64,000 nucleotides of DNA from Epiperipatus broadwayi. Lineage: Eukaryota; Onychophora; Udeonychophora; Euonychophora; Peripatidae. Shown one piece after another: positions 35,146-45,812 of the stretch (positions within the stretch are counted from its first letter, which is position 1; the number at the start of each line of letters is the position of its first letter). The stretch covers positions 10,030,963-10,094,962 of the forward strand of contig JAQFVV010006208.1 in the NCBI GenBank assembly GCA_028023455.1, in the 5' to 3' direction. The notes under the pieces are model-generated. The model saw only the letters and a list, made by a program, of their open reading frames with translations, was not told where the DNA came from and searched no databases. The translations under genes and the position numbers were made by a program.

Positions 35146-36060
35146 AGCTGATATTTTTGTGATCCTGCTAGCACAATCAATCTTTTTAGAATGCCTACTA
35201 AAGTCCGACTCTAAAATCTCGTTAATTAGTTCCCATTGTTTCTTTTTCTTTTTATTCTTTCTTTTCATTCAAACGAAACCACATGGTATTCTTAGGTCTG
35301 CAAAGACCTTTTAGCAACTTTTTTTCTTGATGTTTAAGAAATTCAATCAACACCTCGAAAATCCACATTCGAGACCGTTCATTGTTTTATTTCCTAACAT
35401 TTTTCTTTTAATTAAAACAAATTTTATCTATCAAGATAGCAATCTATACATTTTTGATTATTTTTCTTACGTTTAACATATCTTTTTGACAATCCTGTAC
35501 TCCGTCTTCCATCTTGAAAATAAAACTTTGCCTTATTATTTTTCTTTTTTAGTGAATTCATTACACTTATTCATCCATACAACAATATAACTACATGTGT
35601 TTTTAAACAAAATACAAGCGCACAAACCATATAACCCCCTCCCCTTTCTGTTTTAATCTATTTCTATTTCCCCATTTAAAATATACACACACAAAAAAAT
35701 AATCGAATTTAATATCAATTTTGTTTAAATATATATGCGTGCCCATATTCTACCTTACTTTAGAACAGGGTTTGAACCCAGCCCTGTTATAATATATACA
35801 GTTATTTCTATTATATAAAGATATTTTATATTGTGTGATGTATTTATATATTGTCTAATAAATAAATGAATAACTTATATTGGCATAAGTGGTTGCAAAT
35901 TAGTAATGCACTTAATCAACTATTTAAAAATCATTGATTCAGTGAATGAAATTTTTATATTGACAAAAATATAAATCCACTATATAAAATTAAGACAAAT
36001 CTTTTATCTTTTCTTTCATTAGAAACTTTTCTACCACCAAAATGTTAATTTTGTTTTATA

Positions 36061-37033
36061 TGCACTGGGTCTCGTTGTATGCGGTAGATAGGTTCCACAG
36101 AAAACCCGCATTAAAAAAAATCGCACAAAAATAGACTTAATTTACCTTGAAAAATGGGGGATAGGTGTTGTAATTTTCAGAATTCGCATAAAAGCAAAGC
36201 AACAAGGAAAAATTACTTTAAAATTCGCATTAAAAAAATAAGCAAATAAAGTATGACTAATAAAAAATTTCAAATATTTGAAAAAAATTAATATAAGACA
36301 AATTTTTTTTTACTTTTTTTATTACTAAAGTATTTAATTTTACATTTTTCATACATATTTTAATCATTACCGCTAGCATTCATTTGTAAACTGTAAGAAA
36401 TCAGATTCGATGTGATGTATTGTGGTTTCTCCTTAAACGAAGTCAAGAATCTCTCGGCAATTATGCCCAGAGAAACCTGTTAGCCACTTTATTTTTATTT
36501 GTGATGTGATGTACAACTAGCACCATTTTCATTCTTGTGCTGTGTTAATGGTTTTCTGTTTCTATATTAAAAAAATGAAATCGCAATCAAAACAAAAAGA
36601 TTATTCATTATCATTAGAAAAATTATTTTCAGTCTATAAAATCTTTGTTTTTTATTTTAAAAATCTAAAAGATTATTTATTTCTGTTATATATAACAAAA
36701 TACGTTTTAAAAGTTTAAATTTTTTGAATATTTATTGCGATATTTTTATATGTAAGTATAAATCTATTATTATTTACTTATTAATATAAATAGGTTATTT
36801 ACATAGAAGCTAATTTCTAAATACAGCTTCAGGCCATATTCACGTTAGCTGCTAATATAACGTTATATTTTTGAAAAGAAAAAAAAGTATTTCAAGTCAA
36901 AATAAGTTATTAATAATTTAAATTTCTTGATATCTAATAAATATGGTGAAATATGAAAGATATTAAGAAGAAACATGAATCGCATAACTTTAAAATCACA
37001 TTAAAATAATCTGCATAAAACGAGACCCAGGTG
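36061..37033. mobile_element. Tigger/pogo-like non-autonomous transposon, 973 bp
   Basis: TA flanks both ends. The ends read TGCACTGGGTCTCGTTGTAT on the left and, reversed, CACCTGGGTCTCGTTTTATG on the right. The next blocks (TGCGGTAGATAGGTTCC, AACCCGCATTAAAAAAAATC, AATTCGCATAAAA) are of the kind seen in Tigger-type elements. No transposase frame remains. Confidence 0.75.
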
Positions 37034-38044
37034 TATTAGTTTAAATTTGTATTTTTTTGTTCATTTAAATCGACATAAACTATATTTAGTTAATGAAATT
37101 TTTATTAAGCTCATATTATTACTAACTGAAATATAAGTTCAACCACCAAAGTACGAGTTAAATCGGAAAATTTATTAATCTGCTACTGAAGTAGTCTTTA
37201 ATTACTTAGCAAATAAGTATGGTAATTTAAAAGTATTAATTATTAGTTTACATTTTTTTTCATTTCAAAGAGCTTATATTAATTAGTTTTGCTTTGAATT
37301 ATAACTCTAGCTTATGAAAAAAAAAAAATTCTGAAGAAATCGAGCAAACCCTCTGGTTTAGCTTGATTACTGATGGAAGTTGTACTTGAGATTTCTGATT
37401 TTCACTCCTCGATTTACTAGTATTAAAATGTTATATAGTCCGTTCACATAAACAGAGAAATTCATGTGATACTTTATTTAGTGTTTACATTCTAATCAAT
37501 CAAAGGTGACCACTTGTGTCATAAATCTAAGACCCCATATTTTTCATAAAAAACATGGTCACTAAAACATCTTGGATTAATTTGACTTGGGTTCAAAACC
37601 TTAGGTGTTCTTGGAACCTCAGGTTATTACCTTAGATGGTATATATAAAAAAATAGATGTAGTAACAGTATACAAACATTTTGAACATTGGCTTAAGAAA
37701 AGATTATTTTATGTTGATTTTCTAAGGCATGCTGAGCCGGAATTATAACACTCATAAGATACAGGAAGTGTTGTGGAATTTGATTGGAACACAAATTTAA
37801 CCCAGGGAAGATTAACTTGTGTGTATCGAGCATAATGGCAGAGAGCGAAAGGTCAAAGAGACTTGGTTTATTCCTAAGAATTCCCATGCGATCAACAAAA
37901 AGGAATAAGTGTGCAGTTATCTCAAAAAGTGGACTATTTAAATCGGCAATTTATATAATTTGTGTTCCAATTAAATTCCACGTTTCCTGCAGTTCACAAG
38001 TTCTGTGATTTTGACTTTACTGGCCAAAAGCATGCTCAGTATGT

Positions 38045-38432
38045 CTTAGAAAATCAATAAACATCACATGATCAACATTTCCTATGCCTGCTTATAACTG
38101 TTATTAAAACAGGCAAAACTCTCTATACATATTGCCATTTCCGCCAGAAGGTTTGTGCATAAAATCCCCATCTCATAGTTTTGTAGTTAAGCAGAGATAA
38201 AAGGTGGCTGCTGAAGACAGCATTAGATCCTAAGATCTAGGTGCAGTGCTTTCAGATCAAAGGCTCCTCACTGACGAAGGTCACAAGCCAGAAACTAGTC
38301 TGGAAATATTGGATGAGTAGCCACTACATGGCGATTTTATGCACAAACCTCCTGGCATCCATTGATTACTCTGGCTTGCACTGAGTGGCAATACGTATAG
38401 AGAGTTTTGCCTGTTTTAATCTTAGAAAATCA
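38045..38432 (+). mobile_element. Foldback family 1 copy with 12-bp target-site duplication
   Basis: CTTAGAAAATCA occurs at 38045-38056 and 38421-38432. The opposite arm of the host repeat H holds the unduplicated site (complement of TGATTTTCTAAGG at 37718-37730), so the 364-bp insertion is proven by an internal empty site. A 46-nt tail precedes the left arm; the right arm is flush with the duplication. Confidence 0.92.
38255..38314 (+). ncRNA. Hammerhead ribozyme motif, family 1
   Basis: CTGACGA (38271-38277), stem II GG/CC around TCACAAG, GAAA (38291-38294), CTAG, T-C. The core is complete. The inner stem I is damaged: TCCTCA faces TGGAAA, so only the first few pairs remain. The outer stem (ATCAA with TTGGAT) is partly kept. 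Confidence 0.65.
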
Positions 38433-38499
38433 GCGTAGAATAATCTTTTCTGAAGCCAATGTTCAAAATGTTTGTATACTGTTATTACAATTATCATAA

Positions 38500-39090
38500 G
38501 GAAAGATAAAAAAAGAAAATAGTTTCGAAAAAGATAGATTGTAAATGTGTAAGTACAAATCAATGTTCATTAACTCCTTTTGACAATGAAGGTGGAAATA
38601 CGCCTTTATTTATGGTCTAATATGTATATATCATTACTAAAGATTGCAACTTGACCATAAAGAGTGAAATTATTGTTACAATAAAGTTTAAATAAACCTT
38701 ATTTTATGGGTGACTAAAACCTATTTTGAATGCAGAATAACAAATAATCAATTATAACATTCAAACTGCGTATAACTTTCAAGCTACGCTCCTGCATATT
38801 ACTTAAATAATAAAACTAGGTAGGTTTATAAATGTAAAATTCTCGAAAAAGATTTGACGTAGCCATCAATGGTAATACATCCTCTTGTAATTGGATCTTC
38901 ATAGCTGAAAAACTCTCCGATATACTGTAATGTGCATAACTAAATCTTGAAAATTGTTTTCTGAAGATATTTTTTTATAACAATAATTTGTCGTAAATTG
39001 TCTTAACTTATTAATTACAACATTTTTATTGTTGCTTAAATAATCAGTAATAAACAAAATCAAAGATTTATATTCTTTTTTATTTTCTCT
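38500..39090. other. No gene recognised
   Basis: Intronic sequence up to the acceptor of the 39094 exon. Confidence 0.4.
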
Positions 39091-39093
39091 TAG

Positions 39094-39202
39094 GTGAAGA
39101 ATGGTGTGCAGTTGATTGTGATGTAGACGGTTACATTCCCATTCGCTTCCAAGTTAACTCAATTGTCGTAATAAGAGGACAAAGCCAAGAATCTCATGAT
39201 AA
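39094..39202 (+). CDS. WDCP: WDCP-like gene, penultimate exon
   Basis: After a pyrimidine-rich acceptor (TTTTCTCTTAG), this 109-nt exon completes the split Gly codon (G/GT) left by the exon ending at 4308. It reads GEEWCAVDCDVDGYIPIRF, then QVNSIVVIRGQSQESHD. The human protein has a closely similar block, with a Trp, then a D-x-DGFIPL motif and an I-I-I-R-D strand. The exon ends at a good donor (AA/GTGAGG) in phase 2. If the donor were not used, the frame would stop at TGA 39204-39206, a possible alternative terminus. The intron before this exon is about 34.8 kb and holds most of the mobile elements listed here. Confidence 0.85.
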
Positions 39203-40023
39203 GTGAGGATAACATTAATTTATCCATCTATGCAATTCATGTTAGTTATTTTTCAAAAAAAAAAAAGTGTATTTACTTTTGCATTACATTTGGCTATTTT
39301 GGTTGTAAAAATTTTGGAACTTGTTTAATTAAATGGCAGGTATATTCATATGTTCTTAGTGAATGTACAAATTAAGACAAACTTTTTATCAGTATCCAGA
39401 ATAGTGATTTTACCTCATACTGCCTTATTTTAGGGTAAAAACCGAATTTTTTTAGCAATATATTACAAAGGAAAAAAAGGTATTATCCAAAGTGTTTCAA
39501 ATTTATTTTTTACTATATATATATATATAGAATAATTATTATAAATATTATAATTACAATAAATTTTTAATATATTTATGGAGGGCCTACCTAGAAATAG
39601 ATTTAGAAGTATTTTAAGATTTGTCACTTTGAATTTGTGTTGGAATAAAATAAGAAGTATTTTTCTTTTTAAACTACCACTCTCTGTAAAATTTGAAGAA
39701 GAAAACAAATTTTACCAAAATTTATTTTAAAATATTTTCAAAAAAATCTGCTCTTTTCATTTCAATGAAATGAATTTCTGTGTTAAATACCAAGAGCTTT
39801 ATAAACATGATTGAACTAGAAAGCCTTCTACGTAATTTCCTAATATACAAAAAATATCTCTTTTCTAGTCATTCCAATGTTTAAACTAGAGGTTGTGAAT
39901 ATCTGATTTTACGATTATTAATATTTTCCAAAATTAAACATTTTTTAGTTTTATTTTTGATCTTAGAAAGAGAAAAAAAACTCATGCACAAATTTCATAT
40001 TCTTATACCATTTCATTTTATTA

Positions 40024-40432
40024 AGATATTGTTTTTTATAATAATCAATTGACGAAACACTTTATTACTTTTACAATGCTTTATTATCCACCCTTTCCTT
40101 CAGTTAACAGTTTCGATTGCCCCAGCAATCTTCTTCAGAACCTTATATATCCTAATCTCACTGTTACAATCAAATTTTAACCACCCTTTCCTTCAGTTAA
40201 CAGTTTCGATTGCCCCGGAAATCTTCTTCAGAACCTTATTTCTCCTAATTTTATTGTAACAGTAAGATTAGGAGATATAAGGTTCTGAAGAAGATTGCTG
40301 GAGCAGAAACTGTTAACTGAAGGAAAGGGTGAATAATAAAGCATTGTAAAAGTAATAAAGTGTTTCGTCAATTGATTATTATGTGGTATACATTTGACAA
40401 TGCAATAGGAAATAGTAGATATTGTTTTTTAT
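40024..40432. mobile_element. Foldback family C with 16-bp target-site duplication
   Basis: AGATATTGTTTTTTAT at 40024-40039 and 40417-40432 flanks a 377-bp insertion. The left side holds two head-to-tail - strand units (93-bp period, CCACCCTTTCC at 40088 and 40181). The right side holds one + strand unit. The left arm starts at the duplication; a 36-nt tail (40381-40416) separates the right arm from its duplication. Confidence 0.92.
40100..40150 (-). ncRNA. Hammerhead-like motif, family C
   Basis: On the - strand: CTGAAGA (40138-40132), a perfect 6-bp stem II GATTGC/GCAATC around TGGG, GAAA (40114-40111), then CTGTTAACTGAAGG. The CUGANGA and GAAA boxes are intact, and GGTT upstream can pair with AACT downstream as stem I, but the stem III assignment is ambiguous. 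A second unit lies at 40204-40231 (stem II damaged), and a third, degraded one on the + strand at 40285-40310. Confidence 0.55.
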
Positions 40433-41523
40433 TATCAATTTATTAAAATTTAGATTTTATTATAAATTTTACCATGATTTTAAGATTTATAAGTTAAATA
40501 ATATGTAATACTGAATTGTGTTTTTTTTTTTTTTTTCATAAATAGTGCAATGTTGCCAATATATATAATTTTATGAGTATTTGTTTTATTCAGTGATGAC
40601 AATATCTTTATCCATAGCCTTATATAATGAATTTGTTTTGTGTTTTTAAACTAGATATGTAAATATTACAGTATCATTGTTATTTTGGGCCAGTTAAGAT
40701 TATATAAGGCTTTGTTAAAGACAAACATTACTCCTGTATATGCAAAAATGGTATGCAATGAGAGAGACATATATTTAGTTTGCTTATAAGATAGCAAGAT
40801 TAAAAAATAATAGTTTTGATATTTTATTTATAAATAGGTAGAAAACAAGTAATGATTTTTCGTTTTTTCTCACTTAATGGTATTTTTCGACCACTTACTT
40901 TCCATATCAAGAAAGAATATAGTTTTTTTCGTTTAATATATTTGAAATTGTGTTTATAATTTTATATGTATGATTATCTTATTTTGCAATTAAAAACTTT
41001 TGGTTGTGTTCTGATTTATCGTGTCAGCCGCTTGATGGCGTTGATGCTAAGCAAAAACACATTGATATAATGTTCCCAAGCCAGCAATTCTATAGAATTA
41101 TGATGTCCATAAAATTAAAAAAAAATTAAAAACTATATATAAAAATGTAAGGAGACTTTTTGGGACAGTAATTAATCAGAGACTGGCTTTTTTTGAATTA
41201 TATGTAAATAATTTTCTCCCATAGGGCTAAAAAAAAAAGTTTCGTTTTTTTGCAAATCATGTCTGAAATTTATAAAATTTTATACACAACTTTTTTTAAA
41301 AAAGATTTAATTCTAAATTGAAATATCTGATTGAATATTTATTATTAAAAATGTTTATTGGTTTTATGGGGAAAAAACCCATTAGTATCAATATGAAATA
41401 AATGGTTCTGATAATTTAGCATTTTTAAGTTTTACCTATCAACGGTTTCTGTTATCATGAATTATTTTGCGCAGCATTATTAAATGCTTAATGTATTAAT
41501 TTATTAAATTATTTTGATTTCAG

Positions 41524-41563
41524 TTTATTTGAAACGCAGAAGCAGGCTTTGATAGCAACTTAA
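41524..41563 (+). CDS. WDCP: WDCP-like gene, candidate last exon
   Basis: A TTTGATTTCAG acceptor is followed by an open stretch whose first base completes the phase-2 codon of the exon ending at 39202 (AA+T, Asn). It then encodes LFETQKQALIAT and TAA at 41561-41563. Phase, acceptor and a nearby AATAAA at 41681 fit a terminal exon. The AATAAA lies at the junction with the PLE insertion at 41685, so that insertion may sit at the edge of the 3' UTR. The C-terminus of this family is poorly conserved, so sequence similarity cannot confirm it. Confidence 0.5.
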
Positions 41564-41668
41564 GAAAGAAATAACTTTCATTACATTGTTGTTGTTAGCA
41601 AGATGAATTCTTATCACTGAGACAATCATTTAATCTCTTTTTTACTTTTTTATCGTTTGGAAAGTATT

Positions 41669-42389
41669 ATTAAATATACTAATAAATGTAATAAGTGTGC
41701 TTATACACAACTATAGAGAAGCTTGTTGTTTCTATAAATTAAATATGGCTTTCCGCTTTCAAGAACTTATGACGTTTTCATATTCCTAACAAGATGAAGT
41801 ATAATCATAATGGAGAGATGAGTGTAATTGTATATATTTGAAAAGATTAAAATTTATTTAAATTCGATGTTAAATATTTAAATTAGAGCTTCCATTTTTT
41901 TAAAAAAAGAGAAGGATGCACTAGCATTCGTATTATTGGCTATATAGCAAGCCTTTCTTATTTTTCTCTTTGAATCATTTCATTCATTGTATTGGATGGT
42001 TGCATAGGAGGGAACAAATTTATGTCCTGCCACTTTTGGTGTGCAAGGAATATAGAGCTATGTTCTCGCTTGTCTGAGGTTCGTTGGAAAGACATGTAGA
42101 CAAAGATGCTTGGGATTCCCCATAATAGATTGATTGACATCCAGGTTGGGGGCATTTAATTTTGTAAACGGTGCTAGAGGTCTTCAAATATATACAATTA
42201 CTTTCATCTCTCCACTATGATTATGGTTCATCTTGCTAATGAATATGAGAACGCCACAAGTTCTCGAAAGCGCTAAGCAGTATTTAATTTATTGAAATAA
42301 CAAGCCTTTTCTACAGATGCGTATAAGCATATTTATTACATTCCATATAGAAGAAGTATAAACAGTTAACATCATTAAATATACTAATA
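41669..42389 (-). mobile_element. Penelope-like element remnant, inverted terminal arms, 16-bp duplication
   Basis: ATTAAATATACTAATA at 41669-41684 and 42374-42389 flanks 689 bp. Arms of about 160 bp (41685-41850 and 42185-42342) are reverse complements, and a 31-nt tail follows the right arm. Each arm holds a hairpin (GAGAAC/GTTCTC in the right arm) followed by GAAAGCGC-type sequence. Between the arms is a GIY-YIG remnant, so the arms are PLE terminal repeats. It sits directly downstream of the candidate WDCP stop. Confidence 0.88.
41958..42160 (-). pseudogene. PLE GIY-YIG endonuclease remnant
   Basis: On the - strand, one frame reads KCPQPGCQSIYYGESQASLS, then CLSN, NIALYSLHTKSGR. This corresponds to the Cys-containing linker, a variant of the Y-x-G motif (usual YIG, here YYG), and the helix after it in PLE GIY-YIG domains. 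Frameshifts and loss of the reverse transcriptase make it dead. A second frame gives the 65-codon open stretch. Confidence 0.6.
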
Positions 42390-42832
42390 TATAAAATTTG
42401 GAAAACTTTGTTCACCACAATTATTACTTCTCTCAAAAATAGATTCTGTACATTACTTTTAAGAATTTAAAAAATGTTTTGTTTGAATATTATGTGATTC
42501 AAAAATTTTAAAGAAAAAGTTTTATTATTATATACAGTATGCTTTTTTATTTTTAATGCAGAGTTTTTGTTACAAACTCTGATATTAAATTAGAACTTTA
42601 GAATATAAATTAGAATATTGTAATTGACTTCTAATCATGGCATGAAATCAAAATGCAATATATTGGAGGGTAATAATTTGTTGTAATTAAAAATCTATCT
42701 GCACCAGCATTTAAAAAAAAAAATAAAATTAATTGTGAAATGAATAATTGAGAGTTGTCTTTTTTCTCCCCTCCTGCATGTTTCTTTAAAGTCATTTCAG
42801 TATTGAATTTAAAATAACTTGAGATATATATA

Positions 42833-43039
42833 TATATAAATCATTACATGATCACCATTTCCTATGCTTGCTTATAAACTGTTATTTGCCACTCAGTGCA
42901 AGCCAGAGTAATCAATGGATGCCAGAACTTAGTCTGGGGATATTGGATGAGTAGGCACTAGGTGGGGATTTTATGCATAAGTCTTCTGGCATCCATTGAT
43001 TACTCTGGCTTGCACTGAGTGTTTTTATATAAATCATTA
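42833..43039. mobile_element. Foldback family 1, short copy, 14-bp duplication
   Basis: TATATAAATCATTA at 42833-42846 and 43026-43039 flanks a 179-bp insertion. A 43-nt tail (CATGATCACCATTTCC...) precedes the left arm CACTCAGTGCAAGCCAGAG; the right arm ends nearly flush. The hammerhead segment is absent, with a direct jump from GCCAGA to ACTTAGTCTGGGG. Confidence 0.88.
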
Positions 43040-43164
43040 GTGATAATAAATTTTGTTGACATCTTTGAAATGATTCTTTATGAAAATTGACCATATATTG
43101 TGTGAATGCATTCTTTGAATGTAAACATTGAAATGTAAATTTCCTTTTAATAAATATAGATAAA

Positions 43165-43617
43165 AAATTTCACTATGATGTAACCATGGCAACAATCAGT
43201 TATAAGTGATAGTATAACTGAAATCATGCCATCTAATGGTAATAATATTATTTATCCTAGCCATTTTAAGCTAAATGATTATTTATTGTCTTTAATTTAA
43301 AATATAGATATTATGTGTGAGAATTTATAATATAACGATTATGAATTTTTACTAGCATTATTATATGAAAATTCCCATTTATATATCAATATTTCATCTG
43401 TAAAGAGGGTTGATTTTTTTTTTTTTTATAATTCAGAAAATATTGTTATATTTCAAATTTTCACACATATATAGCATCTAAGTTTAATTATTAATTCTCA
43501 TAATAACATGAACATTAAACACAGCTCCGACAAATACTATTATTATTATCAGGCCATGTAACTTGCATTACCATTTTTAGCTGATTGTTGCCTTGGTTAC
43601 ATCATAGTGAAAATTTT
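43165..43617. repeat. Foldback, family K
   Basis: AAAATTTCACTATGATGTAA on the left and the complement of TTACATCATAGTGAAAATTT on the right pair, as do CATGGCAACAATCAG and CTGATTGTTGCCTTGG. The right-arm sequence recurs as single diverged copies at 44150-44245 and 54385-54480. Confidence 0.7.
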
Positions 43618-43619
43618 AA

Positions 43620-45155
43620 TTAGATTACCATGCAGAAATTCCCAATTTGTATTTCAGTATCTACTTGTTTAATTCTTATGAAAATTTTAAAATTAATATA
43701 CATCTTATTGCATTAGAAATTTTATTTCTTGTGAAAAATTGAGAGCAATTGTTATACTTCAAATTCTCGTGTGTATTTAGTATTTACATCTTACTACTAA
43801 TTCTTATAAAGGTCTGAATATTAAGCTAAAAGCAGCTCCATATTTTAGCTTAAAGTGGCTCAAACAAATATTATTGCTGTATATTTTGTCTACATAATTA
43901 TATGGAAATTCTCATTTATATTATGATGTTTGTATCTAGAAGTTCTCGAAAATCTTTAAATTGATGTATGTATCTTAGTGAGGAATAGTTATGATTTCTT
44001 TTGAATATTTAGAGAAATATTTCAAATTCTCATTTATATATATATATATATAGAATGTATGTCTACCTAATAACTTATAATGACTTGAATATTAAGATAA
44101 AAATGGATCCATCCTTTAGCTTAAAGTAGCTCAGATAAATACTATTATTATTTACTTACACTACCACTTTTAATTGCTGTTACCTTGGTTACATAATAGC
44201 TGAAAATTTTATCTAGATTACTACACAGAAATTCTCATTTATATTACATTATTTATAAATAATTTGTAAGTCATTAAAAAATCTTTTAATACATCATTTA
44301 CATTATTGTTCATTCTAGAGTGATAACTTCAATGTGGACGTATATTTATATTTAAACTAAAAGTATATATTAAAAGAAGTATATACATAATTTTTTTTAC
44401 ATTCAATTTTTAAACAATTTGCTACCAATTAAACATTTGTAGGCAGTTATAATTACATTGTTTTATACAATAATTGTATAGCTAATATTAATGGATTTGT
44501 GATATATAAGGAACAAATAAAACTTGGAAATTATTTCAGGTCTTTCACAAGTTTAGGGTTTTTCTTTGGATTAGCTATAGTTTAATCAACCCATTAACCT
44601 TATAAATATTTGTCATTTTATAGTTATCTATTATAAATATTTGTCATTTTATAGTTATCTATATGTTTTAAATTAAAGGCAAAAATAAGGAAAACATTTT
44701 AAATCTTTGCCATTCAGCAGTTGAAAAGTCTGTGAATAGTGCATTCTTTGCTACCATTTGGGGAGGGGGGGGGCACTGGAAAGTACTTATAAAAATATAT
44801 ATGTATATATCTAAAAGCCATACTTTAAGTCATAAGTATACATTTATAAAATCTATATATACTTTTGAATTTTTAAGATGCAATAGGAAGATATGATTAT
44901 TATTATTTTAATAAAATAGTATTCTATAATCATTAATGCTGCTATAAAGCATATTATTGTTTTTTTGATAGTATTAAAACTTGTCCACTTCCTCCTTTTA
45001 ACATTTTTTCTGGGTCAGTCTGATTTTTTCTGACAATGTTAACGTGATCACGTTGACCCATAGATATAATATGCCTGTATAACTCATTATACTTGCCTGT
45101 AATTTGAACTTAAGATATTTATTAAAGTGATTTATAATTTGATTTGATTTTTACT
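43620..45155. other. Diverged repeats, no gene
   Basis: Several roughly 300-bp modules with AAATTCTCATTTATATTA and AGCTCA-A-AAATACTATTATTATT recur near 43540, 43850 and 44140. This suggests an old tandem or nested array of family K. A 27-bp tandem duplication lies at 44604-44660. Confidence 0.45.
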
Positions 45156-45159
45156 ATAT

Positions 45160-45545
45160 AAACCATATTATTGTATGGATGTGAAATGTAGGCAATGAAT
45201 AATAAAATTAGGAATAGATTGGAAGTCTTTGAGATGTGGACATGGAGAAGAATAGAAAAAAATCAGTTGGGTAAATAAAATAACAAGGTTTTGAAAAAAG
45301 TAAATGGAAAAAAAGATTGATTGAGGAAATTAGAAAGAGAAACTGGATTGGACATGTATTAAGAAGAAAATATAGTTTAATTAAAGATGTTTTGGAGGAA
45401 ATGATAAGTGTCAGCAAGATGAAAGGACAGAAAAGATTGACATTGTTGGATGATGTCAGAGATAGGAAGAATTACATAGAATTGAAGAACTGGGCAATGA
45501 AGAGAATGGTGTGGATAAATGGATGAATTGATGATGTGATTACTC
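45160..45545 (+). pseudogene. Non-LTR retrotransposon ORF2 C-terminus
   Basis: YGCEM at the start is the Y-G-x-E-x-W region; RLEVFEMWTWRRIEK, then in one frame RLIEEIRKRNWIGHVLRRKYSLIKDVLEEM, GQKRLTLLDDVRDRKNYIELKNWA. This block is characteristic of the C-terminal end of a widespread animal LINE class (W-I-G-H-x-L-R-R). It differs from the RTE family in this window (W-A-G-H-I-x-R-R-D-D). The internal 69-codon frame is genuine transposon sequence; upstream parts are frameshifted. Confidence 0.75.
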
Positions 45546-45812
45546 TCTGGGACCTGTCCATGGGACAAATACTATTGGTTGATTGATAGAAACCAGTGTT
45601 ATGAAGATGCTTTTAGCTTTCATTTATTGTTATTTTTCTTTTTTATTAATATTCTATATTCATCTTGGCCTTAATGTCTTCTCTTACACTGTCTAATATA
45701 CAAATGTCATTAAGATGATTCCATCTTTATGTAGACACACTCACCTCAATACTTATAAAGTGTATTCTCTGTGATAGTAGCAAAGTAGCCTTGCTGCAGA
45801 TAGATTCACCAT

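Larger units (their letters stand above)
37662..38488. mobile_element. Foldback family H, interrupted by a family 1 insertion
   Basis: Left arm from GTAACAGTATACAAACATTT; the right arm is its complement, ending GTATACTGTTATTAC. A second matched pair lies inside (GTGGAATTTGATTGGAACAC and GTGTTCCAATTAAATTCCAC). The right arm is split at 38045-38432 by another element. The central 74-codon frame (37784-38008, ...ESERSKRLGLFLRIPMRSTK...) looks protein-like but I do not recognise it. Confidence 0.8.
4309..39093 (+). other. 34.8-kb intron of the WDCP-like gene
   Basis: The donor at 4309 and the acceptor ending at 39093 agree in phase (1), and the protein reads through without a gap relative to the family. 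I found no further coding exon of this gene inside. The interval is filled by the elements listed separately, including a full RTE element on the opposite strand. Confidence 0.75.
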
